DNA from: Geomobilimonas luticola
GTDB lineage: Bacteria > Desulfobacterota > Desulfuromonadia > Geobacterales > Geobacteraceae
Direction of reading: 5' to 3'
DNA length: 64,000 nucleotides
Assembly: GCF_018476905.1 (NCBI RefSeq)
Contig: NZ_JAHCVK010000001.1
Span: 1 to 64,000, forward strand
Shown: positions 32,288-41,461 of the stretch, piece after piece
Numbering within the stretch: position 1 is the first letter of the stretch
Layout: each line of letters opens with the position of its first letter
Notes under the pieces: model-generated
What the model saw: the letters and a program-made list of their open reading frames with translations, nothing else
What the model was told of the DNA's origin: nothing
Database searches by the model: none
Made by a program: the position numbers and the translations under genes

Positions 32288-32332
32288 TGCAATTTTACAT
32301 GTAATTTATATGCAGTAATCGTATTCTGTCAA
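32288..32332 (-). promoter_or_regulatory. cimA promoter with TTACATGTAA operator
   Basis: On the minus strand TTGACA (32327-32332), a 16-base spacer and TATAAA (32305-32310) form a strong promoter. The palindrome TTACATGTAA (32295-32304) follows directly, covering the expected start site, and TGCA frames it at 32288-32291 and 32311-32314. This geometry suits a repressor site and mirrors the athL site. Confidence 0.7.
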
Positions 32333-32341
32333 TTGATAATT

Positions 32342-32771
32342 TCACCACCGGGAATCATGCGAAGAATCCAATGCCCGGAAGAAGCGGTGCGTGATGCGGC
32401 ATTCCGTCGCCATACCGCCATACAACGGAACCGATTGCTCCATACCACCACCTGAAAGCCCGCACCCTCCCCTTCTCCCGAAGCGGGTGGCTGCGTTATC
32501 CGCAACCCGAACCTGGCAGCCCCACGGCACGTGCCGCCACCGGTCTTCCCGACACACTATTCATGGGCTTTTATGGTTCCCCGCCTCCATCTTGACTGAG
32601 CATTTACCTCCCGGCACCACCATAGTCACCCCGAGCGGCAAGGATATTGCAAAAATCCTGCGGCCGCTTGAAAAAAAGCCGTTGAATTCCACTGTTTTAA
32701 TACTGGTCTGCGATGATTTTTTATGATACGGACATCAGCATGCCGCTAATTAACCCTGACGAGGTATTTCC
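32342..32771. other. Intergenic region before the HU/IHF gene
   Basis: 430 bases. A 111-codon open frame (32391-32726) has biased, low-complexity composition and no ribosome site, so it is not called. No tRNA, riboswitch or repeat was recognised. The promoter of the downstream HU/IHF gene should lie in the AT-rich last 90 bases, but no convincing -35/-10 pair was found. Confidence 0.4.
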
Positions 32772-33053
32772 ATGACCAAAGCCTGCATCGCCGAAAAAAT
32801 CCACGTCACTACCGGTTTTTCCCTGAAAGAATCCGCCGACATGCTGGAAACGACCTTCAGCATCATCAAGAGCACCCTTGAGGCGGGCGAGAACATCAGA
32901 ATCACCGGGTTCGGCAATTTCGAGGTGAAACAGAAGCATGACCGCCGGGGGAGAAACCCCCATACGGGCGAAACCATCAGGATCTCCGCCCGCAAGGTCC
33001 TGACGTTCAAACCGAGCACCATTCTGAGGCACGCCATCAACCGGCAGCCGTAA
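32772..33053 (+). CDS. HU/IHF-family DNA-binding protein
   Basis: 93 aa. The family signature GFGNFEVKQKHDRRGRNPHTGE (about 45-66) includes the Pro-bearing beta-arm that bends DNA. It resembles IHF-alpha more than HU in the arm. GAGG lies nine bases upstream of the ATG. It precedes the sensor kinase by 71 bases on the same strand. As Geobacter relatives have several HU/IHF paralogues, the symbol is left open. Confidence 0.92.
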   Translation: MTKACIAEKIHVTTGFSLKESADMLETTFSIIKSTLEAGENIRITGFGNFEVKQKHDRRGRNPHTGETIRISARKVLTFKPSTILRHAINRQP

Positions 33054-33124
33054 ACCACCCGCGATCTTCACGCGCAACCCTTGCCGCAAAGCTGTCAGAA
33101 GGTGAAGGCTCAGGGATCCTGCAT

Positions 33125-35068
33125 ATGAAGCGTTTTTTCTCCTTACCCATACATATCCAGCTGGCCACCCTCGCACTGCTGCTGGCCCTCCCGACCATCG
33201 GCATCATCTTCTATTCGGGGCTGGATCAGCGCCAGGACGCCCTGAGTGGCGCGACGAAGAACATCCAGGAACTGGCCAACAATATCGGCCTCGCCCAGGA
33301 CCAGTTCCTGAACAGCAACCAGCAGCTCCTGGAGACCGTGGCGCGACTCGACCGCGTCAAGAGCAGGGACCGGGAAAAGGTCCGGCAACTCCTGACCGAA
33401 ATCTGCCAGCGCAATCCCCAGATCAAACACCTGGCGCTTGCCGACGCCAGCGGTAAAATCTGGACAGCAGCGCCCCCACTGAAGGAAAATGAGTCCATCG
33501 CCGACCAGCGGCAGTTCGTGAACGCCCTGGCAACGGGTCGCCTTTCTTCGGGAGAATTCCGGCCAGCGGCCGAAGGCAGTGATTTCACCCTCGACTTCGC
33601 ACTCCCCATCAAGGACCAGAGCGGCACCATCATGTGGGTGTTCAATTTTGCCGTCGACCTGGGTGACTTCAGGAAGATACTCCTCAATACGGGACTCCCC
33701 GCCGCAACGTCGTACATCATACTTGACCACAAGGGGACCATCCTCTTCAGCGGCCGTGAACCCAAACTGGTGGGGAGGACCGACAAGAAGGAGTATTTTG
33801 CCCAGATGCAGGGCATCGAGGGGATCGGCTCGTTCCGGGGAATCGCCCATGACGGTCTGGAACGGCTCATTGTCTTCAGAAAGCAGCGCCTGGAACATGA
33901 AGCGACCCCCTACATGTACATCCGCACGGGGATACCCTACCGCGATGCGGTGGCCGAGGCGAACGGCGCCCTTATGCGCGACATCATAATCCTGGCCCCC
34001 TTTCTGGTCGTAACGTTCCTTATTGTCCTCTACCTTGGCCGGCGTTCCATCGTCGACCGGGTCACCACTTTGAAGAACACCGTCGACACCGTGGCCCAGG
34101 GGAACCTGGATGTCAGAATTGCCGACCATGTGGCGGGGGGGGAACTGGGGGAACTGGGTCAGGCTTTCGACACCATGGCGCGGAAACTGGCCGAGCGGGA
34201 GCACGAGCGGCAAGCGGCCCAGGATGAACTGGTTGCCAAGCAACGGCAGCTGGAGCAGCTGAACGCGACCCTGGAGCAGCGGGTTGCCGAAGAGGTGGAG
34301 AAAAACAACCGCAAGGAACGGATCATGTACCAGCAGGCCCGCCAGGCCTCCATGGGAGAGATGATCAACTTCATCGGCCACCAGTGGAGCCAGCCCCTGG
34401 CAACCATCGGGCTCCGTTTCCAGTACCTGCAGCAGGCGTACCACGACAAAGAGCTCACCCCCGAGATAGTCGACCGGGAAGTGAACGCCTGCCTGGACAA
34501 GCTCGACTACCTTGCCGACACCATTACGGACTTCCGGAACTTTTTCCGGCCGGAACGGGCTCCCTACCCGTTCGACCTTGAAAGGGCCGTGGAGAGGAGC
34601 ATTTTCTTTGTCCAGTCATACTTCGCCCAGAATGCCATCGACCTCCGCTTCACGAACCTCGCCCCCGGCATCCTGGTTAACGGCTATCCCAACGAGTTCT
34701 CCCATGCGCTCCTGAACATCCTCTACAATGCCAAGGACGTCCTGCTGGAACGCGCCGTCGAGCAGCCATCCGTAGAGGTCTGCTGCCGGCGGGAGGGAAA
34801 TGCAGCGGTCATAGTCGTGAACGACAACGGCGGAGGGATTACCGGCGATGCCGACAGGATATTCGAGCTCTACTTCACCTCCAAGAAGAAGGAAAAGGGA
34901 ACCGGCATCGGGCTCTACATGTCGAAGATGATCATCGAGAAAAACATGGGGGGTAAAATCACGGTACGGAACACTCAGGCCGGGGCGGAGTTCGTCATCG
35001 AACTCCCGTCGGCAACATCCCTCCCCCAGGACGGAAAAGAGCAGACGGAAGGATCCCTGTCCTGCTGA
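33125..35068 (+). CDS. Membrane sensor histidine kinase (orphan)
   Basis: 647 aa. TM1 (about 10-30), a periplasmic Cache-like sensor (about 40-275), TM2 (about 285-307), HAMP, a coiled coil rich in Q/E (about 355-400), then a kinase core: H-box GHQWSQPL with His419, N-box ALLNILYNAKDVLL, G1 NDNGGGI and G2 GTGIGLYMSKMIIEK. No response-regulator gene is adjacent, so the partner must lie elsewhere. The kinase type resembles those of Geobacter with long dCache domains sensing small organic ligands. Confidence 0.92.
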   Translation: MKRFFSLPIHIQLATLALLLALPTIGIIFYSGLDQRQDALSGATKNIQELANNIGLAQDQFLNSNQQLLETVARLDRVKSRDREKVRQLLTEICQRNPQIKHLALADASGKIWTAAPPLKENESIADQRQFVNALATGRLSSGEFRPAAEGSDFTLDFALPIKDQSGTIMWVFNFAVDLGDFRKILLNTGLPAATSYIILDHKGTILFSGREPKLVGRTDKKEYFAQMQGIEGIGSFRGIAHDGLERLIVFRKQRLEHEATPYMYIRTGIPYRDAVAEANGALMRDIIILAPFLVVTFLIVLYLGRRSIVDRVTTLKNTVDTVAQGNLDVRIADHVAGGELGELGQAFDTMARKLAEREHERQAAQDELVAKQRQLEQLNATLEQRVAEEVEKNNRKERIMYQQARQASMGEMINFIGHQWSQPLATIGLRFQYLQQAYHDKELTPEIVDREVNACLDKLDYLADTITDFRNFFRPERAPYPFDLERAVERSIFFVQSYFAQNAIDLRFTNLAPGILVNGYPNEFSHALLNILYNAKDVLLERAVEQPSVEVCCRREGNAAVIVVNDNGGGITGDADRIFELYFTSKKKEKGTGIGLYMSKMIIEKNMGGKITVRNTQAGAEFVIELPSATSLPQDGKEQTEGSLSC

Positions 35069-35120
35069 CGTGAGAGCGGGCCGCGGCGCGGGCAAACAAC
35101 GTTGCAGCCGATTGCAAAAA

Positions 35121-35153
35121 AAGGCTTCACGGAACTCCCGTGAAGCCTTTTGT
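35121..35153. terminator. Bidirectional terminator between the kinase and TolC genes
   Basis: AAGGCTTCACGG (35121-35132) pairs perfectly with CCGTGAAGCCTT (35138-35149), with a T-tract after and an A-tract before. It serves the convergent kinase (plus) and TolC (minus) genes. Confidence 0.93.
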
Positions 35154-35191
35154 GCGTACGACGGCGAGAAACAACGAAAACCAGCCGTAAA

Positions 35192-36658
35192 TCAGGGCAC
35201 CGAGGCCGGAAGGCCCCCCTCGCCGAGAACCCCCGTCGTCCATTTCAGATTGACCAGGGCCGCCAGGTAATCCCGCCGGGCAAGGGCGAGGTTCCCCCTG
35301 GCCTGGTTGAGGTTCAGTTCGGCATCGTCGACTTCCAGCCGGATCTTCACCCCCAGTTCATATCCTTTCTCCGCCATGGTCAGGAGCCGCTCTGCCTGGG
35401 CCACCGTCCCGGTCAGGGCGGTGACGATCTCCTGCGCCTCCCGGACGTGGTTGAGGGCGTCGCGGATCTCCAGGGAGATGGCGTCGGTCTGCTTCGCCTC
35501 GTCGATCTCCAGGGCGTGCCGCTCACTTTCCGCCTGGGCCACCTTGCCGCGCGTCTTCAGACCATCGAAGAAGGGAAACGAAAGGTAGAGGCCGACGTTC
35601 CAATCCTGGCCGTCACCCCGGGCATCCCCCGCCTCCAGCCATCGCCGGCCGTATCCCCCCTTGATGTCAAGGCGGGGCTTGTCGTCGGCATTGGCGATGG
35701 TCACGAGCTCGCCGGCGATCTCCTTCTGGCGTCTCAGCTCCTCCAACTCCGGCCGACGCTTGCGGGCCACCGCCAGGGATTCTTCGTAGGAAGGAACCGT
35801 TTCCGGCGCAGCGTCCAGCCCTCCGGCCACCTCCACATCTTCCTCCAGGGCGAGGAGGAACCGGAGCCGGTCTTTGGTGCTCCGAAGCTGGTTTCCGGTC
35901 CGTATCAGGTCGGGACGGGCATTCTGCACCGAGACCTCCGCCGCCAGGACGTCGTAGTCGGTGGCGACGCCGGCCGCGTACTTGCGCCGGGCTTCCTCCA
36001 GATGGCGGCTCTTCTGCTCAAGGTTCTGCCGGGAGATGGCGTGCAGTTCCCGGGCCAGCAGTATGTCGTAGAAGGCGGTGGATATATCGCGGTGCGTCCC
36101 CTGCCTGGCCATGCGCAGACGCTCGTCGGCGGTCCGGAAGCCGATGTCGGCGGCGCGGATGGCTGCCCCCACCTTCCCCCAGGAGTAGACCACCTGGGAA
36201 AGCCCCAGTTCCCCCCCTCCCGTGTCCTGGCGGGTTGGGATGAAACCTCCCGTCAGGACTTTCTGGCTGTCATTCTGCTGCCGGGAAAGCTGACCGGTAA
36301 GGGTGAGCTGGGGAAGGGCCGCGGACCGTTCCTCCACGTACCTGCCCTGCACCTGACGGTAGAACTCCCGCGCCCTGAGGATATCCCGGTTGCGTTCAGC
36401 GGCAATCTCCAGTGCCTGGTCCAGGGTGAGGGTACGCACCTCGGCAGCGCGGGCAATTTGCGAAGAGCAGATTATGACCAGGAAAAGGGAGATGCACGTA
36501 ACGCAGGGGCGCAGAGTCGCAGAGGAAATTCTGTAATACTGATATACGCTTTCCAGCAGGGCAATACCCGCGGTAAATTGTCCGGAGAACCCAGGGATAT
36601 ACTTTCTCTGCGTCTCTGCGTCTCTGCGTCTCTGCGTTGAAAAGCACGGAATTTTCAT
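35192..36658 (-). CDS. TolC-family outer-membrane efflux protein with disrupted-looking signal peptide
   Basis: 488 aa from the ATG at 36658, which overlaps the RND-pump stop (ATGA). Mature part: two OEP repeats (LTLDQALEIAAERNRDILRA, VTNYDVLAAEVSVQNARPDL-like segment, and the second near 300-460). The hydrophobic signal core lies unusually deep (about 55-66), cleavable after ARA near 71. Residues 7-53 are encoded by a CGCAGAG-rich repeat element, giving a QRRRDAE stretch, so the n-region is about 50 residues too long. It completes the tripartite pump as the outer-membrane duct. Confidence 0.88.
   Translation of the reverse strand: MKIPCFSTQRRRDAETQRKYIPGFSGQFTAGIALLESVYQYYRISSATLRPCVTCISLFLVIICSSQIARAAEVRTLTLDQALEIAAERNRDILRAREFYRQVQGRYVEERSAALPQLTLTGQLSRQQNDSQKVLTGGFIPTRQDTGGGELGLSQVVYSWGKVGAAIRAADIGFRTADERLRMARQGTHRDISTAFYDILLARELHAISRQNLEQKSRHLEEARRKYAAGVATDYDVLAAEVSVQNARPDLIRTGNQLRSTKDRLRFLLALEEDVEVAGGLDAAPETVPSYEESLAVARKRRPELEELRRQKEIAGELVTIANADDKPRLDIKGGYGRRWLEAGDARGDGQDWNVGLYLSFPFFDGLKTRGKVAQAESERHALEIDEAKQTDAISLEIRDALNHVREAQEIVTALTGTVAQAERLLTMAEKGYELGVKIRLEVDDAELNLNQARGNLALARRDYLAALVNLKWTTGVLGEGGLPASVP
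36500..36639. mobile_element. CGCAGAG-type inverted-repeat element inside the tolC 5' end
   Basis: Left arm about 36500-36526 (AACGCAGGGGCGCAGAGTCG and on) and right arm about 36606-36639 (four CTCTGCGT units) are inverted repeats of the widespread ACGCAGAGACGCAGAG family. The element is about 140 bases and has no ORF of its own, but one frame stays open through it and joins the tolC frame. Ends are approximate. The same family underlies many spurious QRRRDAE-rich annotations. Confidence 0.8.
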
Positions 36659-39600
36659 GCCACTTTCCCCTTCCCCCCGAACTTCCGCTTTACCCACCCC
36701 CCCAGGTCGTCCATGTAGGTGTACATGACCGGCACCACCAGGAGGGTCAGCAGCGTCGAGGTCAGGAGCCCCCCCACCACCGCCCTGGCCATGGGAGCGC
36801 GCCCTTCGCCGCCGGCACCGATCCCGAGAAAGAGCGGCAGCATGCCGAAGATCATGGCCAGGGAGGTCATGATGATCGGTCGCAGCCGCGTCCGCCCCGC
36901 CTGGATGATCGCCTCGCGCCGTGGCATGCCGTCCCGCCGCCTGAGCACCTTGGTGTAGTCAACCAGCAGGATGGCGTTCTTGGTCACCAGCCCCATCAGC
37001 ATGATCAGGCCGATGAGCGCCATGATGTTCACCGTGTCGCCGGTCAGCTTGAGCATCCCCGCCATCCCGACGATGGAGAGAGGAAGGGACAGCATGATCG
37101 CCAGCGGCTCGAAGAACGATTCGAACTGGGCCGCCAGGATCAGATAGACGAAGATGATCGCCAGCAGCAGCGACTCAGCCATGTAACCGAAGGACTCGGC
37201 CATGTCCTCCGCCTCGCCCGACAGGTTGATGCCGTATCCCGGCGGCATGCTGATCCGTTGGGCCGCAGCCTCCACGTGCTTGACCGCCGTACCGATGGGG
37301 AGGTCGTCCAGGTTGGCGGATACCGTCACCTGGCGGGCCAGGTCGCGACGGTTGATTTCGGTCGGGCTGGCGGCGACACGGGTGCTGACCAGGCTTGCCA
37401 GGGGGACCAGCTTGCTCCCCCCCGGGGCGTCCGGCACCGAAATCTTCAGATCGGCGACCTGCCCCGGATTGCGGCGCAGGGACTCGGGCAGCCGCACCCG
37501 CACGTCGACCGCGTCCCCGTCCTCGTCCTCGTAGGTGGAGATCGCTTCCCCACCCACCAGGCGGGAGAGCGCCGCCACCACGTCATTGGTGGTGACCCCC
37601 GCGGAAAACGCCTTTTCCCGATCCACCTTCATCCGGTATTCGGGGATGTCATGCTCCAGGGTGACGGAAAGGTCGACGATCCCCGGCACCTTGTACAGCT
37701 CTTCCTTGAGCTTCTGTCCCAACTGCTTCAGGGTCGCCAGGTCGTCCCCCTTCAGGTTGACGTTGAGGGGCTTCTGGGCACCGCCGATCTGCCCCACCTC
37801 CTCGATGGAAAAGGTTATGCCGGCAATCCTCTGGAGGCGGCCCCGCACATCGCGCTGCAGCTCGAACTGGTTCCGCGTGCGCTTGTCGCGATCCTTCAGC
37901 TTGACGTAGAGCAGGCCGTCACGGACCGTCCCGCTGTCGCCGGCGCCGATGGTGGCATAGGTGTGGTCGATCTCCGGAATCTCCCCGACGGCAGCGAGCA
38001 CGGCGCGGAGGCGGTCCTCGGTCTCGGCAAGGGCCGCGTCGGGTGAAGTCTTGAAGGATACCTGGAACTCTCCCTTGTCCTCCTTGGACATGAAGGAGGA
38101 TTCCAGGGTGCCGAAGATGACGATCCCGCCGATGAACGCTGCGGCAGCCGTAAGCATCACCGTTTTGCGGTGGTCGAGGGCCCAGCCGATGGCGCGGCGA
38201 TACCTGTCCGCAGTCAGGTCGAACCAGTCGTTGAACCGCTCCAGCCAGCGCGCCAGCCCCTTCCGTTTCCCCTGCAGGTGAATGGAAGGGTCGTGCCAGC
38301 GGGAAGACAGCATCGGGTCGAGAGTGAAGGAGACGAACAGCGACACCAGCACGGCAAAGGCGACGCTGATGCCGAACTGGAAGAAGAAGCGCCCCACGAT
38401 GCCGCGCATGTAGGCCACCGGGATGAAGACGGCGACAATGGACATGGAGGTGGCGAAGACCGCCAGGCCAATCTCGCTGGTGCCGAAGCGGGACGCCTCC
38501 ATGTGGTCCTTCCCCATCTCCAGGTGCCGGACGATGTTCTCCCGCACCACGATGGCGTCGTCGATCAGGAGGCCTATGGCCAGCGACAGCGCCATCAGGG
38601 TCATGACGTTGAGGGTCATCCCCATGGCGTTCATGATGATGAAGGCCGACACGACGGAAATGGGAAGGGTCACGCCGGTGATGACGGTTGAACGCCAGGA
38701 GTTGATGAAGCAGAAGACAATGAGCACCGTCAGGATGCCGCCGATGATCAGGGTCTCCTGCACGTCGGCCAGGGACTCGCGGGTCATGATGGTGCCGTCG
38801 CGCACCATGGTCAGGGTCACCCCCGGCGGCAGTTCCTGCTGGACCCTGGCCATGTTCTTCTTGACCGTGTCCACCAGCTCCACTTCGTTCCCCCCCGATT
38901 GCTTGTAGATGTCGAGACCGATGGCCGGCTGACCGTTGACCAGCGCCAGCTTGCGCCGCTCCTCCGTGCCGTCGGTCACGTTGGCAACTTCCCCCAGGGG
39001 GATGGGGCGTCCCCCCCGCTGGGCGACGGCCATGCGACGGTACTCCTCGGACCGGTCGGGCTTCCCTTCGATCCGCATGGGATATTCGGCGGTCCCCCTG
39101 GTCAGCCGCCCCAGGGGAGTATTGGTGTTCTCGGAACGGATACCTTCCACCACGTCGTTGACGCCAAGCCCCAGGCTGTCGAGCCGCACCGGGTCGATCT
39201 CCACGCTGATCTCGCGCTTCTGGCCGCCGACCATCTCCACCTTGCCGACCCCGGCCACGCTCTCGAACCGCTTCTTGATCCGCTTCTCCACCAGGGTCGT
39301 CAGTTCGCGGGGGGAGAGGGTGGTGGACTGCACCGCCAGGGCAGCCACCGGCGCGGCGTTGAAGTCGAGCTTCTGGATGATCGGCTCCTCGATCCCCTGG
39401 GGAAGAGTGCCGCGGATGGAGCCGATCTTGGCCCGCACCTCCTGCGCTGCATCGTTCACCTTCTGCTCCAGCTGGAACTGGATGGTTACCGTCGAAACCC
39501 CTTCACGGGAGGTGGAGAACACATGTTTCACCCCGGCGATCTGGTTCACCGATTCCTCGATCCGCTTGGATATCTCCCGCTCCACCGTCTCCGGCGAGGC

Positions 39601-39759
39601 GCCGGGGAAGGTGGTCACCACCGAGACCAGCGGAAACTCCACGTTGGGAAACATCTCGACGGCAAGACGCTTGTAGGAGAAGAGGCCAAGGGTGACAAGC
39701 GACAGGATCATCACCGCGGCGAAGATGGGGCGCTTTATGGAAAGATCGGAAAGAATCAT
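36655..39759 (-). CDS. RND-family efflux pump (AcrB/HAE1-type)
   Basis: 1034 aa, with twelve membrane segments in the RND pattern. N-terminal SIKRPIFAAVMILSLVTLGLFSYKRL, the TM4 DD pair in ALSLAIGLLIDDAIVVRENI (about 392-411) for proton relay, and the C-terminal repeat GLVTKNAILLVDYT. This places it in the hydrophobe/amphiphile exporter group rather than the heavy-metal group. It pumps lipophilic compounds across the envelope with the adaptor (40298-41461) and TolC partner. Confidence 0.93.
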   Translation of the reverse strand: MILSDLSIKRPIFAAVMILSLVTLGLFSYKRLAVEMFPNVEFPLVSVVTTFPGASPETVEREISKRIEESVNQIAGVKHVFSTSREGVSTVTIQFQLEQKVNDAAQEVRAKIGSIRGTLPQGIEEPIIQKLDFNAAPVAALAVQSTTLSPRELTTLVEKRIKKRFESVAGVGKVEMVGGQKREISVEIDPVRLDSLGLGVNDVVEGIRSENTNTPLGRLTRGTAEYPMRIEGKPDRSEEYRRMAVAQRGGRPIPLGEVANVTDGTEERRKLALVNGQPAIGLDIYKQSGGNEVELVDTVKKNMARVQQELPPGVTLTMVRDGTIMTRESLADVQETLIIGGILTVLIVFCFINSWRSTVITGVTLPISVVSAFIIMNAMGMTLNVMTLMALSLAIGLLIDDAIVVRENIVRHLEMGKDHMEASRFGTSEIGLAVFATSMSIVAVFIPVAYMRGIVGRFFFQFGISVAFAVLVSLFVSFTLDPMLSSRWHDPSIHLQGKRKGLARWLERFNDWFDLTADRYRRAIGWALDHRKTVMLTAAAAFIGGIVIFGTLESSFMSKEDKGEFQVSFKTSPDAALAETEDRLRAVLAAVGEIPEIDHTYATIGAGDSGTVRDGLLYVKLKDRDKRTRNQFELQRDVRGRLQRIAGITFSIEEVGQIGGAQKPLNVNLKGDDLATLKQLGQKLKEELYKVPGIVDLSVTLEHDIPEYRMKVDREKAFSAGVTTNDVVAALSRLVGGEAISTYEDEDGDAVDVRVRLPESLRRNPGQVADLKISVPDAPGGSKLVPLASLVSTRVAASPTEINRRDLARQVTVSANLDDLPIGTAVKHVEAAAQRISMPPGYGINLSGEAEDMAESFGYMAESLLLAIIFVYLILAAQFESFFEPLAIMLSLPLSIVGMAGMLKLTGDTVNIMALIGLIMLMGLVTKNAILLVDYTKVLRRRDGMPRREAIIQAGRTRLRPIIMTSLAMIFGMLPLFLGIGAGGEGRAPMARAVVGGLLTSTLLTLLVVPVMYTYMDDLGGWVKRKFGGKGKVA

Positions 39760-39833
39760 GGCAAGCTCCGAAGAATGGGTTGACCGGCGGGATCTCTGCC
39801 ACGCAGGTCACCGCTCCCTTCTGTAACGTGGTG

Positions 39834-40271
39834 CTACCTTCTGAAGACCAGTGCCGTTCCCGCCATGAGCAACGCTATGCCGAAGGCGCGCTTGCCGTCC
39901 AGTGGGATTTCCCGGAAACCGAACATCCCGAAGTGATCGAGCAGGGCCCCGGTGGCCAGCTGGGCCGCGATGACCGACGCCATGGCAGCCGTCGTGCCGA
40001 TGCGCGGGACAGCGACAATCGTCATGGTGACGAAGAAGGCACCGAGCAGCCCGCCGCTCAGTTCCCACCAGGCAGCATGGCTTACCCCCCGCATGTCCCC
40101 TTTGCCGACCAGAAAGACCAGTATCAGCAACGCAGCCGCCCCCACCGTGAAGGAGATGCACGAACTCTCCAGAACGCCGGTCTTCTGGGCCAGCCGGCCG
40201 TTGATCGAGGGTTGGAATGCGACGGCAACCCCTCCGCAGAACATGAGAAAAAGCAGCAGTACCTGGTTCAT
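39834..40271 (-). CDS. YdcZ-type (DUF606) DMT membrane protein
   Basis: 145 aa, five membrane segments. GGVAVAFQPSINGRLAQKTG (about 13-32) and WWELSGGLLGAFFVTMTI are hallmarks of the YdcZ/DUF606 half-size DMT family. It is inserted between adaptor and pump genes (26 and 74 base gaps), unusual for an RND operon. It may dimerise and export a substrate that feeds the pump; that is inference. Confidence 0.88.
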   Translation of the reverse strand: MNQVLLLFLMFCGGVAVAFQPSINGRLAQKTGVLESSCISFTVGAAALLILVFLVGKGDMRGVSHAAWWELSGGLLGAFFVTMTIVAVPRIGTTAAMASVIAAQLATGALLDHFGMFGFREIPLDGKRAFGIALLMAGTALVFRR

Positions 40272-40297
40272 CGCTCGAATCCTCCGAAATTACCTGA

Positions 40298-41461
40298 CTA
40301 TTTGCCCGCCGGGGCCGTCGTCACCCGGTCTCCATCCTTGAGGGCAAATCCGCCCCGCGTCACGTAGCGCTCGCCCCCTTTGAGTCCGGCTGCCACCTCC
40401 ACCTGTTCGCCGGTCACCGCCCCGGTAGTGACGGCACGGAGTCGGGCCGTGTCCTGTTCCACCACGAACAGGTTGGCCTTCCGGGCCATGGTGTCCCACG
40501 CCGCCAACGCACTCCGGGGAACCTGGATGACCCCCGTGCGCGTACCGAGAAGGATTCTCCCCTTGACGAACAGTCCCCCCTTGAGAAGCTCAGCGTCGTT
40601 CCTGACCTCGGCGATGACCTTCAGGGAACGGTCCGCCGCGGAGAGCTCGGGGTTGACGAACATCACGCGGCCGGTGAAGGTCTTCCCCGGAATGGCGTCC
40701 ACCGTGAATTCAAGGGGCTGGCCGACCTTCACCCGCGCCGAATCTGCGGAAGAGACGGTGACCGTCAGGTTGAGGATGCGATTGTCCACGATGCGAAACA
40801 CCGGCTTGACGGCGGCGGCATCCCCCGCCAGGTCCCCCACGTTCACATCCCGCAGAGCGACCACCCCGTCCATGGGGGAGGTGACGAGCCCTTTCCGGAG
40901 CCGGACCCTGGCCTGGCGCACCTCCTCTTCGGCAACCCGGATCTGGGCCCGGGCCGCCTCCACCCTGGCAGAGGACGCCGCAACCTCGGTCCGTGCGTCG
41001 TCCACCGCCTGCTGGGTGGCAAGCCCCGACTCCTTCAGCTTGAGCATCCGTGCCTGTTCCCGCTCGGAGCGCGTCAATTGCACCTGGGCCTGGGCGAGGC
41101 CGGCCTTTGCCGATTCCACCCCCGCTTCCGCACGCTTCACCTGCGCTTCCGTCTCCCCCACGTCGATGCTGGCCAGGGGCTGCCCCTTCTTCACCCGCAC
41201 CCATTCCGTCACGTACACCTGCTTGACGAGGCCGGGAATCTGGGTCTTCACGTCGGCCGAGAACTTCGGCTCCAGGCTCCCGGTCACCTCCAGCCCCTCA
41301 GCCAGGTCGGCACCCCCCGCCGCAGCGACTTCCACGGCAACCGGCTGCTTGACCGCCGTCCCTTCCCCACCCTTTTCCCCGCTCCTCTTCGTGCAGCCGC
41401 CGGCAATGGACGAGAAGGCCAGAGCTGCCGCGACGAACAGCATCGCCCCTGCATGTTTCAT
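40298..41461 (-). CDS. RND periplasmic adaptor lipoprotein
   Basis: 387 aa. A lipoprotein signal ends in the lipobox IAGGC (Cys23), so it is anchored in a membrane facing the periplasm. The membrane-fusion-protein order follows: lipoyl half (GLVKQVYVTEWVRVKKGQPLAS), a long alpha-hairpin coiled coil (about 90-170), second lipoyl half (GLVTSPMDGVVALRDVNVGD), beta-barrel and membrane-proximal domain. The start overlaps the tetR stop by four bases. Confidence 0.93.
   Translation of the reverse strand: MKHAGAMLFVAAALAFSSIAGGCTKRSGEKGGEGTAVKQPVAVEVAAAGGADLAEGLEVTGSLEPKFSADVKTQIPGLVKQVYVTEWVRVKKGQPLASIDVGETEAQVKRAEAGVESAKAGLAQAQVQLTRSEREQARMLKLKESGLATQQAVDDARTEVAASSARVEAARAQIRVAEEEVRQARVRLRKGLVTSPMDGVVALRDVNVGDLAGDAAAVKPVFRIVDNRILNLTVTVSSADSARVKVGQPLEFTVDAIPGKTFTGRVMFVNPELSAADRSLKVIAEVRNDAELLKGGLFVKGRILLGTRTGVIQVPRSALAAWDTMARKANLFVVEQDTARLRAVTTGAVTGEQVEVAAGLKGGERYVTRGGFALKDGDRVTTAPAGK

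Noticed and set aside
32391-32726. 111-codon plus-strand ORF before the HU/IHF gene
   Set aside because: No ribosome site, no recognisable domain, and biased composition; more likely untranslated intergenic sequence.
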